The notes below the pieces were generated by a model, which saw only the letters and a list, made by a program, of their open reading frames with translations, made no database searches and was not told the origin of the DNA. Made by a program: the position numbers and the translations under genes. This document shows, piece by piece, positions 38,501 to 52,700 of a DNA stretch of 64,000 nt. The DNA is from Sipunculus nudus (lineage: Eukaryota > Annelida > Sipuncula > Golfingiida > Sipunculidae): positions 18,903,019 to 18,967,018 of the forward strand of contig CM049306.1 of assembly GCA_026874595.1 (NCBI GenBank), written 5' to 3'. Position 1 is the stretch's first letter. The number at the start of each line of letters is the position of its first letter.

Positions 38501-41500
38501 TTATTTGGCTCTTTAAGTTCAATAATTCTAAAATTCATTTTGTCATTTCATATCACACTACAATATAAACCTATATTTATTTAGAGGTTTTCTAAACCAA
38601 AATACTGTGTTAATCATTAATATACCATGAAAATTAAAACATTACATGAAAATCATAGAGAATATACCATGAAAATTATAACATTACATGAAAATCATAT
38701 AGATTGTGCCATGAAAATTAAAACATTTCATGAAGATCATAGAGAATTTAGTAAAACTAACAAAGCTTATTCAAGAAAATCAGTGAACACCAGGCTGAAA
38801 TCATATAAATTCCATTTAGGTACAGATCTGTGAAAGGCCCACCTTTTTCGTAGAATTCAAAGCACGCTGTAAGCCTTCTTTTTCCTGAGCATCAGAAGAA
38901 AGCACAAAGAGAAAGATTAGTGTATTAAAGAAGAAACGAGATAAGAATGAAGAAGACAAGAATGAGAGATTAAAAGTGAAGAATATAAATGACAGAGACA
39001 GCATGAAAAAGATGTAGAAGTCTTTGTGGAGAACAGATCTGCTACAGTCATAATGATGACAATAAAACACCGTTAAACAACAATTAATATTTATCATAAC
39101 AGAAAAGCAGTAATTAGGATAGCATTAATTTACCAATCTTTTTATGAAATTATTCTAGCAAATTCAGCATAACACAAAATTACATGCAAAAAGTTAAGCT
39201 AATCAATAATTTTATTTTATTTTTTCATAAACTATCACAAACTGACAAAGCATTGCACAGAGAGGTATTGTTACCATCATGCTCTGTTTAAATATGACAT
39301 TAATTAAGAAATTAAACTAGACTTACCTGTAAGTTGAAGTCTGATAATAATTCTACCACCTGAAATTTGCATATTGAGAGATGCACAAAGCTATCAAGAA
39401 GTCAATGTTGGACGTGAGTGCCTAGGTGAGAGAAGGAAAAAACTCTGCTGCCCTAATGATAGGCAAAACGCCAGAAGGGTGGGCAGGGAATTGGGCACAT
39501 AATCTCTATATGCAAATTTCAGGTAGTAGAATTATTGTCAAACTTCAACTTACAGGTAAGTCTCGTTTAATTTCTTAATTCTACCATCCTCATTTGCATA
39601 TGAGATCACGTGAGATTTTAAAGCACCTAGGCATGAACATGAGAGAAAAACAACAGCAGTGTATCCAGACACAATCTTTATTCTATAAATCTGGTGCAAA
39701 TCATGTAATCACTGCTTGTGCAAAAATGCTAGTATCTTCATGACTAATGTCTTTGTTGTAAACTTTACTAAAAGTTCCACAGTTTGACCACCCTGCTGTT
39801 TTTAATATTAGTTGTAAGTGCACACAGATTTTGTTAGTTTTTCTAGCAGCAGCAGCACGGGTGCTGTTGACTTCTGGGTAGCTTTGTGCATCTCACATGA
39901 TCTCATATGCAAATGAGGGTGGTAGAATTATAAATAGATGTGTCAGAACAACACGAATGCCCCCGCCTGGGGCAAATTAGAAACATTTATTAAATTTTGA
40001 AAATTTTTTTAAGTTCAGGAGGTGTTGTATGGTCAAAAGTAGGTCAACAAGGGCAAAATGCAAACTCGATCTGTAACGGGTCATTATCAAGCAACACACC
40101 AAAAATCAGGCCAGTATCTGCAGGCATTGTGAAAAAAAGTCCCTACATGTGCATTTTCCATAAAAATTTCTCTTTCATGAAATTTTCTATGTTTAGGAGC
40201 AGTAAAAAAATCAAAAGTAGGTCAACCGGGATGAAATGCAAACTTGATCTGTAACTGTCATTATCTGCCCACACATAAAAAATCAGGCCAATATCTGCAG
40301 GCATTGAGGAAAAAAAGTCTGTACATATGCATTTGTTATGAAAATTTCTATTTTTCATGAAACTTCTATGTTCAGGAGCCGTAAAACATTCAAAATGGGT
40401 CAACCAGGACAAAACGCGAAGTTGATCTGTAACTGGTCTATATCTGCCCCCACACGAAAAATCAGGCCAATATCTGCAGGCACTGCGAAAAAAAGTCCGT
40501 ACATGTGTATTTGTCATGAAAATTTCTATTTTCCATGAAATTTTCTAAGTTAAGGAGGTGTAAAACTTTCAAAAGTAGGTCAATTGAGACGAAACGCGAT
40601 CTCGATCTGTAACTTGCATTATCTGCCCACACACAAAAAATCAGGCCAATATCTGCAGGCATTGCAAAAAAAATTCCGTACATGTGTATTTGTCATGAAA
40701 ATTTCTATTTTTCACAAAATTTTCTAAGTTTAGGAGCCGTAAACGGTCAAAAGTAGGACAACTGGGACGAAACGCGAACTTGATCTGTGACTGGTCATTA
40801 TCTGCCTACACACAAAAAATCAGGCCAATATCTGCAGGCATTGCGAAAAAAAGTCTGTACATGTGTATTTGTCATGAAAATTTCTATTTTTCATGAAATT
40901 TTCTAAGTTTAGGAGCCGTTTAATGGTCAAAAGTAGGTCAACTGGGACGAAACGCAAACTCAATCTGTAACTGGTTTATATCTGCCAACACATGAAAAAT
41001 CAGGCCAATATCTGCAGGCACTGTGAAAAAAGTCCGTACATGTGTATTTGTCATGAAAATTTCTATTTTTCATGAAATTTTCTATGTTTAGGAGCCGTAA
41101 AACAATCAAAAGTAGGTCAATCGGGACGAAACGCAAACTCGATCTGTGACTGGTCATTATCTGCCCACACACAAAAAATCAGGCCAATACCTGCAGGCAT
41201 TGCCAAAAAAAGTCCGTACATGTGTATTTGTCATGAAAATTTCTATTTTTCATGAAATTTTCTAAGTTTAGGAGCCGTCAAACGGTCAAAAGTAGGTCAA
41301 CCGGGATGAAAGCAAACTCGATCTGTAACTGGTCATTATCTGCCCCCACACCAAAAATTAGGCCAATATCTGCAGGCATTGCGAAAAACAGTCAGTACAA
41401 CTGTTTGGTTTCGGAATGACGGAAGGACGGAATGACGGACATGGGTAAAACTATATGCCCCAGCCACTTTGTGGCAGGGGCATAAAAATTTTTGTGTTAT

Positions 41501-44500
41501 ATGAAGAAGGTAGAATGCATACTTTAAGCACGTTTGACTGTTTTTCCAGTTTTGATTCTAGTTCTTCAAGCTCCACCTCATGGCCACAAACATCCTATGA
41601 ATAGCATTGACACAAATATATGGTAACACTAGAACAGGCTCCTTACTGTATATGTAACATGAAAGCAAAAGCACAATGATACAGAAAGCACCTGCTTTAG
41701 ACCTCCTGTTCTTAGATTAGCAATAAAATCACACATGGCCAATGTTACTGTGCTTAATGATATAATGTATGACAGTACCAGCCTGTCATATGTGCTTACA
41801 CTGATGGCATTTTTTACATTAAACAGCTGTACGTATTCAGTCTCATGATCAAGACAACAATATAAAACTAGAATATCAGCAGAAGCTGACAAAAGCCCTC
41901 AGCCAAAAGAACAGTGTTTAGAGGTGGTAACAGTGACAAGTACTAAATATCTGTTCTCACATGGATGTATATCTGTACATGTCTCAGTTATAAATTTAAA
42001 ATGGAGAGGAATGTACCATGACTCATAACAATCCATCAAATGCTTCCTGAAAATAAGCTTCTAAGTTTTATTCTATTATAAGCTCTGTGACCTTGAAAAG
42101 CAGGTCAAGGTCACCCATCTTCGAACTTGACCGAGATTTTGTTGCTATGCATCTTCACCAAAGAAATAAAATTCCTATTGTGAATCCTTTTAGAGATATC
42201 CTGCTCACAAGACCAAAATTGAAAAATCCAAGAAAAATTCATTAAAAATCAGAAATTGCTGGTGGCGCCCCCAAACTTGTGCAGCAGTTACAGACCATCA
42301 GTCCCTATAATCATAGTAAGTATTGTAAAAATCCACCCAATGGTTCCTGAGAAATAAGCTTCTAAATGTTTTTTCTATAATCAGCTCTAAAACGTAGAAA
42401 AATAGGTCAAGGTCACCAATCTTTGTACTTGACTGAGATTTTGTCAATATACATCTTCACCGAAAAAATAAAATTCCTACGGTGAATCCTTTTAGAGATA
42501 TTCCGCTCACAAGCCCAAAATTGAAAAATCCGATAAAAATTCATTAAAAATCAGAAATTGTAGGTGGCGCCACCAAACTTGTGTAGCAGGTACAGATTAT
42601 CAGTCCCAATAATCATGGTAAGTTTTGTGAAAATCCACCAAATGGTTCCTGAGTAATAAGCATCTAAGTGTTTTTCTATAATCAGCTCTAAAATGTAGAA
42701 AAATAGGTCAAGGTCACCCATCTTCGAACTTGACCGATATTTTGTCGATATACATCTTTACCGAGGAAATAAAATTCTGACGGTGAATCCTTTTCAAGAT
42801 ATCCCGCTCACACGGTAAAAGTTAACGGACGCCGGACGGACTGACGGACCGACAGCTTGGGTGATGACAATAGCCCATCAGCCTAAGGGCTGAGGGCTAA
42901 AAAAACAATATAAAAAGAAGTAAAACAATTGATTTGCATGCTTGAGAGGTTTTGCTCCAATTAATGGCTTTCATATGACTTTTGATAGTCAATACCTGTA
43001 TACATTTTTCACAGCCAGGTACATGACAGAACTGACATAAAATGCCAGGTAATCTTCACAACACTGATTTATATACACTTCAACAACACTCCTTGCACTT
43101 TGAAAACCCCCACAGTGCTCAATTCAAGAGCCTTGATTAAGCAATTCCAATGAAGTTCAAGGACTGTCCATAGTTAACAAAACATTTACTTACCATACCC
43201 TGTCTGAGTTTTTTTACGGTTTCCGCCAGGTTCTGCTCTGACTTCTGTAAGCGGGTCACGTTGGTCTCTGCCTCCTCAAGAAGTTTCACCTGGGCCCTGA
43301 GCTGGGTGAGTTCACTGCGAGGTACAGTGGCCAGCTCCTTGTTGGCATGGCTGTACTCGTACAGCTCTAGCCTGTCCTTCAGATCTTGTCTCTCCCGCTC
43401 AAGTTCACAGATCTCATCCTGGCAGCGGCCCAGCCTCTGGTGCAGGCTGGTGTTCTCCTGTTCTGCCTCCTTACTGATACTTACCTGAAGATAAGCATCT
43501 TATGTTCACTATGTACCAATCCTACCTATCCTAGTACTCACACATCATAGATTAGTACAATGAAGCTGCTCTCTCTATTGTTTAAGATACAGACACTGCC
43601 TAAAGTCTTCTAACTATTTATAAAGAACTAAATGATCAAATACAGAATTCCTGTATTTAGGTTATCACCAGGACTGTTGGAAAGTGGCCTAATGGATACA
43701 GGGTGGCCTTAATACAGGTGTAATCCTTCAGGGTAGAAGGGGCAAATAAGGACAAGAAATCTGGTGGGCCGGATTTTTTATAGGAGTGACCATGAGAATG
43801 AGTTGTGCTGTATATCTTTATACTTGATCTTTAAAATGAATCATTATTTTTTTCAGTATAAATTGTTCACTGAGATGCTGAGATATGATAACAATGTGTC
43901 ACCACAGAATTTCCATTTTATGTTAAATTATCCATTGTACCAATCTCTTTAGAACATTTATTTGATTTCAAGCAGCCAACAAGAAGACAAAACCTTATGC
44001 AAACAATATTATTCACACATATTCACTTTTTGCCAAATACAGATACATAAAGCAGGCTAATATGTTAATCATCTGACGCAATATAAGGAACCTAAATAGA
44101 GAGAGCAACTTGTCTAAGTACCTTCAACATGCATAAATCACAAAAGTTAAAACTAACTGAAATATCTTTTTAAATTCCTCAGATGTATACATGAAAAAGT
44201 TTTAAAAGACAGACAGATTATAAGAGAAGACACACATCGACACAGACAGAGCACTCACATTTGATTAATACACCAAGAGACATTCCTGTGGCAGCCTGAC
44301 ATACTTTTTCTGTACCCCATGCGAGATCATAAACAGCATGCGGTTTATTAGTCAGTTCAGACATTCTGCACACAGTCCATGAAGGAATGTTATAACCTAC
44401 AGCAGGAGCATGCAGTTTGTGTTACTTGGCTTTCAGCGTTTACTCTGTATTTACATGACTCATACAGTAACCCAGAGTCTGTTTCCTGTTACCAATTAGT

Positions 44501-46688
44501 CCTCTCCACATGTGTGAGGGTTGTCTCTCATATACATCTACAACTTGTGTAACATGATATCCAGCTGCTTATTCTTGAAGAAACCTCAATATTAAAGTAA
44601 TGGGAGAAATGGTTATAATTATCTAGTTCATTGATACTGGTCAGAATTCATACTTTTTTCATCACAAATTTTGTTTAATATGCACAAAACACTGACAGCA
44701 GACCCACAAGAAATTTTTGCTGAATGGCTTGAATCCTGGATTTTGAATTAGGCATCATACAGAAAAAAAAATGAGAAACTTGCACAAAATTGAGGAGCTG
44801 TGGCCAATTTTTAAAGGTTGGGCCCTTAAAATGATTTAAGACAGCTCATTGCACTATGAAGAAAACATTAAATCACAAACACAATATAAAATTTTCAGAG
44901 AGCCTTTCAAAGAAAACATTCCCTATACAGAGTTAAGAATGGCCCGAAACTGATTGCCTTTTGAAGACTTCAGACACTATTTCACAATAATTTTGCATTG
45001 ATGACTAGTTGAAATTCAAATTTGAACCTTACAGCTCCAAAACCTTCCTCAGAAGGCTGCATCTCAAGCTCACAGAAGTTGCAATCTTCAGAATTCCTGA
45101 CATATACCTTGGGCTGTTATTAACATGTCTTAATCAGCTGTTATGAACATGTCTTAATCATTTGTTTTTCTTTGAGGTGTCTATGGTTTATTTTTTATCT
45201 TAGCAAATAATGTATTCTGTGAGGCAAAAAACAAATCTGAATGCAACCAGATATTATACTATTATGAATAAAAGTATGATTAAAACAATTTACACTTAAA
45301 CACATGTATATTATATGGGACATACCTGGCTTTTAGCAGTCACCACATTAGCTTCCAATTCCTGGATGATGTTCTTCAGTTTCTGTTCATTTTCATCAAA
45401 AGCATTGATTTTGCTGACCAGTCCCTGTTCTCTCTCCTCACTCTCCTTCAGTTTACCTGCAACCTCTACCTCTTTTTGAGCGAGCGCTTCCGCTCTTGCC
45501 TGGAGGTTAGCTTCGCTGCTCGCCAGGTCATCCATCTTCATCTTGAGCTCCTCCATACTCTTCTTGCCCTGCTCAAGAAGTCGCTGATCCTCATCTTGTT
45601 GTGCCTTCAGCGACCCAATCTCGAACTTCATACTGGATTTGTCCTCCTCCAGGGCTTGGATCTGCTGAGACATTTGTTCGTTGATCTTCTCCAGTTCTTG
45701 AATCCTATCTTGGGCCTGCTTTTCTGTCTGCTCCAGTTCAGCCATTTTGCATTGTAATGAAAACCCACAATCCTCATTGTCCTTGATGGTTTCTTTCAAG
45801 CTGGACTCATTGACTGCTAGGTCATCCACATGTACAGCCAGCTCATCAACACGATCAGCCAGCTCTATTTTCTCCTTCTGCAGTCCAGATATTTGTTTCT
45901 GAAGTTTGCCCTGTTTGTACTTCGATTCAACATTGGCTGTCTCAAGCTTGTAGATGAGCTCAATTTCATTCTGTCTTGTTTTGCTATACTTGTCCCTAAT
46001 TTCTTTCTCTGAGGATAGGATCTGCTGCAGTTTTGCTTCCCTGGTGTCAAAATCATTCAGAAGATCATCAATTGTGAGTGTCAAAGCCCTAATGCGGGCA
46101 TCACTCTGGCTCAACTGTCTCTTAAGATTCCTTTCTCTAAGTTCATATTCCCTTAATTCTACACGAAGGTTATGAATTGTACACTTGTCTTTGCGGGTCA
46201 TTTCATGCAGCTCCTCTCTGTCTTTTTCAAGCTCTATCATCTATTCAAAATGCAAATAAAACATGCATTATATAAAAAGGATAAATATCGCAAACTGTTT
46301 AAAAGCATTTATGCAACAAGGCGTCTTCAATAACATTTTCATGCAGCGAAAGCCAACAATCAAAACATGAGTAATGGTATCACTGACCTGTTCAAACTAT
46401 TTTTGTTAAATAATGTTTCCAATCATAACTTTATTGAAATGTTATTCAATTTTTACTGTTACTATTGTTTAAATAACTAATTTATCTTATGGACCAGCAT
46501 AAATATTATTTCTTTGCATAAAACAGCACAATTACAATGATAACACATTACACAGAAAACAAGTAAAGAATGAAGAAAGAACTGAAAGAATCATTATTAA
46601 TATGAAAATTAAGCAACTTTTTAACAAAAAATGAATGGTAAACTTAAAATAATTTATCAATAAAGGCCTGATGTTTTTGGTACAGATG

Positions 46689-46719
<31 letters not shown>

Positions 46720-49700
46720 AGGGGGGTATATATTAAAAATATATCTATTATTAATTGATCTAAATATATTTCTAAACTGATGACCCTATTTTTTGTACTT
46801 TACAGCTTTTGACTAGAGATGAAGGTACTGTGATACAGAACTACAATGCAGTACTATTTAAGATATGGAAAACAAATATACAATTTTTTTTAACCCACCC
46901 ATAGAAACCATTTCTTAAAAGTTTCTGTAAATCCAGTCACCTTCTATTTTGGCAAGTTCAAAGTTATCCTAAAATCTAGGTTTGAACATATTAAAATGAA
47001 ACTGAATTGAGTCTTAGAACTTTTTTTTTCAAACAGATTTTGTTGTATCAGTAACATAAGAAAACAAACATGCCTCAAAGAAATTAATGCCCAACTTCAA
47101 TTTTTTGCAAGCTTACATGCAATTCATGCTAATTACCATGCATACACTCCAACATTTGTCTTGCTTCATGCATTACAGGGTTTCACAGCTGTATGACCTT
47201 TATTTGAACAGAGTAAATTTGGCTTCTTCTTTGGTCAACAGACTTAAATGGCAATGAAACTCTTTTAAATAATTACCATAGCATAGTTGTGAATGGTTCC
47301 ATGTGTAGAAAGTGAATATTTGGACAAGCAGCCTTAATTTGCTTAAATTCTCAATAGATACAATTCTAAACATAACTAATCCAGATTGTATTCCAAGAAC
47401 CAGTTTCATTTGTGACATTGCATCATTTACAAAGTGTGAAATGGTCCAATTTTTTCTTAATTTCATAAAAGGAAACCATTAACACTGTTCAAGAAAAATT
47501 TAAAATTTTGCTGCTTTTCATTATCATTATAACAATTTAATTGAATCACAAAATGTGTTTAATGTTTCTGGCAAATATCTTCAATATTTGCTTTAGTCAA
47601 TCAATGGAAAGCTTCCATTACTCTTGTGTTTAGGTGATATGCTATCATTTAATTTCAATACCCTTCAAAACTATCAAATGGACAAGGGTGTTTAATCCAT
47701 AATCAATTGAAGAGCCACCATTAATAATCTATTTCATGCCTTTAATTGAATCTAAATTAATTCTACTCTTGTACTGAAATGAACTACCCCATTATTCAGT
47801 TATGTATACACAAGAATATGAAATTATGGTAGCAATATATTATATGCCAGGGAAACTATGTTTACCGGGGGAGGGGATTGCTACAGAAAAGGAACCATCA
47901 ACTCATGATCTGCCACGATCCATTCTCACCAATGTACAAACCACATACACCAGTATTCACACAAACACACCTACACACAACAACCATACACACAGGATTA
48001 ACATGAGGATTTGGGACACCATGAAATGAGGCTGGGATGATCTTATCGCACAATATCCACACTAATATGTATTATATATAGTTTGGCATCTTTCTGACCA
48101 AATGTAAATGAATAAAAGAATGTATAATCACAGAAAATAATCAAAATAGAAGACATTCCTAAATCATTAATCTAAAACTTGTGAAAGTTTGTAACGTTGA
48201 TATCTGCTGGCCCTGGAATAAAATTTATCTTTCCCCACTTAGTTTCTATCATCAATATGTGGCTCTTTGCATCAAGTACAACAGAGCTCTGATTTTGATT
48301 TTTTTATGTTATCAGATTCACTTCGGCTTACTACTGTGGAGAAATTACCAATAAAAGAACAATATATGACAATTTAAAGATTGACACATTTATTCTGTAT
48401 GCCTGTTAGTTAAATTGGTCCGTTAAATTACTCAATGGATTTGTACCTGCTGTTTCATCTGTCTTTCAACCTTTTCCAGGTCATAGATGCGCTGCCTCAT
48501 GATGGCTTCGGGGCTGTCCAACGCTGTGGGATTTTCACACATGGGTGTGGCTGGAACCTCTTGGTTCTCTAACAATTCTACTTTGCGAATGAGTCCTTTT
48601 TCTGAGCGTTCTAACTCAGCAATTCTTTCTAGTAATCTAAGCTTATCTGCTTTATCCAGATCTGTAAGTTTGTTTTTGAGTTCACTATCAGACTCCTCCA
48701 ACACACTGATCTCCTCCACCAGTTTGTAATACACATCCTTGTCCTTTATATCCTTCAGGGCCATGGCCAGCGGTGATCTGTTGAGCACATCTTTATCTTC
48801 CTCTTGTACCTTTTGCTCAAGGCTTTTCAGAGTTCTCTTCAGCTCTTCAATGCGCTGTTTGTGTTTTAACTCTGACATTTCAAGATCTGCTACTTGAACT
48901 TCAAGATGTCTTATTTTCTCAGCTTCTTCACCATCTCGTCCAAGGTTGCTGTATTCCAGCATCTCTTTCAAGCTTAATGAGAGTAAATAGTTTCTTTTAA
49001 TTGCTTTACTGATATATGTAAGTTGATGGACATTGACATAATGCTGTATATGGAATGTTTTATGATCTGTCTTGGAAACTGCTAACATGAGAAAATATAA
49101 CACACAACACTTGCCAAATTTGAGAATGACTACAGAAATAAAAACAATTTTTAATGCAATCAGCCATTTTTGTTCTCAGCTCTCAAAGTCTATAAAAATA
49201 CAAATGAGGATAACACAAGAGGAGCGGTTATTTTAGCAATACAAAATTATAGGTATTTAAAGAGCGAACAAATAATTTAGACCAAGAACTAAGCAAAAGC
49301 TAATTCATTAAATTAAATGACAAGTTGCTCCATTGCACAAGTTGATCTGATTTCTGACTGGATCAAAATGGAGGTATTTGATTATATTGAAATTTGAGTT
49401 ACAATGAAGACTTTCCATAATCTTTATCAGAGTCACCAGACACTGCTTAATTAACCTGGTATGGGACCATGACTTACCTGGCTTCACTTTTCCTGAGGCG
49501 GTCAAGCTCACACAGCTGAAGGTCCTGCTGCACTCTGTGTTCTTGTTCTTGTATAGCTTCAGCCTGAACTTTCTTATCAAGCTCAGCTCTGTAAATGACA
49601 AAGAAATGTAGTTAAAGGTGTTATATTTTAATATTAAAATTTACACACATTCAATCATACTGGGCCTGAAAATCACCTTTCCATTACATTTCAATGGGGA

Positions 49701-52700
49701 AGAATACATTCCCTTTAAGTTACAAAAATTTCAGATATACTGAACAGGATATGAACTTGCTGCTATTGGATCACAAATGAAGTATCCCAACAATGACCAA
49801 ACAAACCTAATTTTATCATTCAATCTTTGAAAGAACAAAAACAGTAGGTACTTATAAATTTTTCACTAGAACATTAATTTAAAGAAACACTTTATCACCA
49901 GCATAGACTATGGATACAATATCTACACAATTCATATCATGCTGAACTCTTTAATGATTCCCCTACCCTTGTACAAACATGTTCTGAAGATCAAATTAGC
50001 TAAATACATATCATACCATTTTTTCATAAACATGACACTGACATGTTATAATTCTAATACTCATGGTGCAATTTAACCCAGGCAGACTACCACACATTCA
50101 CAGATAGAGCAAAGCTGACATCTCCTAACTGACAGCTTCAACAACATGGATTTCAATGATGATGGCATATTCATTTTTTCTGGAAAAAAAAAGTTTTCAA
50201 TCATATTAAATGAAATATTATAACAGAATGCTCTGTACTGTAAAATCTTACCGGAGCTCTATATTTTCCTTTTGGACTTCAAACACTTTCAGTCTGGATG
50301 ATATTTCTGTTTTTACAAGGGACTGCACTCTAGCCTCGTATTCTGTATCCTGAAATCACAACATAAGTAGAAATATTACAAATAATCATTACAAAAAGTT
50401 CTAATTTGTAACAGTAAAATGTATCAAAACCATACTGACAAAAAAGTAACTGAATCTACCTGTTTTATAATTTACACCATTGTATCAGGTTTTTTTAACA
50501 CAATTATCATTTTATTTTTTCACTTGTACACAAAATGCAAAAGCTTGCACAGCATTGGTCAACCTGGATCATTTCTAACAAATATTAACAAAATTACATG
50601 GTAGTAAGACATGCTAAAACTGTTATTATTATAGATGGAGTTTTACCTTTGTTTCTGGTCTGTGGTGAAGCATTGGAATATCAGTATCAACTTCCATTGT
50701 AACAGCCTCATGTTGCAGTGCCTCCCGCAGTTTTTCTAGGTTATCCTCAAGATCAATAATCCTTGCTTTGTTTAGCTCATCGAGTCTTTCCATTTCATGA
50801 ACTTTGGCAAGCAGCTCAACTTTGGTCAGCGCTTCTCTGTAATTGAAAGTTTCAGTTTCATCTGTTTTCAGTAGGTCATCTGAACACATGGTAATGTTTC
50901 CACTGTCTGTGGTGAATGTTTCGTGAAGGGATTTTGCAGCTTTGGCTTCTCTGAGGAGCTCTGCAAGTCTCATGTTTTCAGTCTCTAACTGTGTGATTTT
51001 AATTTTGAGCTCTGACTCTGCAACTTGCAGGTTAAACACAGAACCCTCGAGTGATTTTACTTTTTTCATGTGACTAATTTCAATGTCTTCATGTTCACTC
51101 TCATTTGCTTTATACTGTGCAATTTCCTTTTCTAACTCCCTCACCTTCTCTCTATACTCCTTGCACATTTTCTCCCATTCGTTAAGTTCATTTTTCAACT
51201 CTTTCTCTGTGCACTCCATCTCAGCAATTTTCTGATGTGAATCATATTGACATTTCTCAGTCAGATCAGTGATAGTTGCTCTCAGTTGGGTTTCAGTGAG
51301 TTCTTTTTCTGCAAGTTTGTCCATGAGATGTTCCTGAGCTTTCATGAGTGTGTCTACCTTCTCTTGGAGTCCTTCTATCTCAGCTTGGTTCTGGATCTGA
51401 CTAATGAGCTTCATCTCAGCAGCTTGCTTCTCCTCTTGGAGGAGTAATATGGTTTGCTTTAAATCTTCTTCCTTCTTCTCGTGGGATTTTATATGCTGCT
51501 CGAGCTTGTCTTTGTGACTTTCTTTCTCTGCTGATTCTAGCTGATCTCTCAGTTTGGCATTATCCTCCTCCATGATATCAAGCTGTTCATATAATTTTTG
51601 CTCATTTTTATTGAGGAAGTCAATTTTCTTCTCAAGTTTGCTCAGTTTAGCCTCAAGCTTCTGTTGTTTCTCTGTGATGGATTTGTTCTCGTCCTTCAAA
51701 TGCTGTTCTGTCTTCTCTGCTTCAGCCAGTTTCTGTCCCAGCTGTGCCATAGTGGCTGCATCACCTTCAAGTAAGCTGACATCTTCCACACTGTTGATGA
51801 GAGCCAGCTTGGCTTGCAGCAAATTGTCTTTCAGTTCTTTATTCTCCTTTTCCAGGGCAGCTAAAGATCTTTGCAAGTCTGCAAGCTGCCACTGTTCATT
51901 GTCTTTTCCAGTTGAATTTCCATCAGAATCTGCACCTTCACTTTGAGCAATCAATTCATCGATGTGATCCTGCAGTTCTTGGTTGTCCAAATTGGATTTA
52001 TACACCTGCTCAAGAAGGTCACTTTCCCGAGCAGCAAGTTCCTTCACCCGCTCAGACAATCTTTTGTTCTCTTCTTTGACTTTATCCATTTCTGTGCTGA
52101 TGTTATTACACTTAGTTTTGTATTTTTCCATTGTTTGTACTTTCTGTTTTAGATCTCCCTCTTTGTCTTCCAGCGAGATAATAGTCTCGTTCAGTAAAGA
52201 CTCATTCTCAGCCATGCAGTCAACCTGGCGCTCAAGTGACTGTATTCTTCTCTGCTTTTCCTCAGTCACCAAAGCTAATTGGTCCCTGACTTGAATTTCT
52301 TTGTCTTGGGAATCTTGCAGCTTCCACTTCAGTTGTTTAATTGTGGTAAGCAGTTCACTTTCAGCTCTCTTCAGTGACCTGATTTTGTGCTCATATTCTT
52401 CATCCTTGGCAAATAAGGCATCTGCTAGTTCTTGCTTTACTTTCTGGTTTTCCTGCTTGGCCGAGTTTAACTTGGACTGAAAGTTTTCATTGGAGTCTTC
52501 AAGTGACTGGATTTGTTCTTCAAGGTTGAGGGATCTGTTGGTCTCCTCCTCAGTTAGCACCTGAAAAGAATATGTGTCAAAAAATATTTTAAAGGGACAT
52601 AAGCATGAACCTGACAGTTGCTAAACTAGGGATCCAGTCATGAAAATGTGTTCTTCTTATCTTTTGTATCTGGGAACTTGTTCAAGTTTACCTGCAAAGA

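Noticed and set aside
38627-38833. ORF with repeated MKIxTLHENH peptides
   Set aside because: Product of a 42-bp minisatellite whose period is divisible by three; it lies on the strand opposite the gene within an intron.
39955-41490. Regular repeats that could suggest a CRISPR array
   Set aside because: Units are directly tandem with no unique spacers, in a eukaryotic intron; this is a satellite-type element.
45476-46175. Plus-strand ORFs opposite exon 6
   Set aside because: Leu/Ser/Phe-rich antisense shadows of the Glu/Lys/Gln heptad sequence.
48973-49103. Upstream open frame continuing exon 5 to an ATG at 49103
   Set aside because: The extension (MLYFLMLAVSKTD...) is not coiled coil, and phase with exon 4 requires the acceptor ATTAAG at 48973. 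It remains only a remote alternative start.
51247-52294. Plus-strand ORFs opposite exon 2
   Set aside because: Antisense shadows of the long coiled-coil exon.
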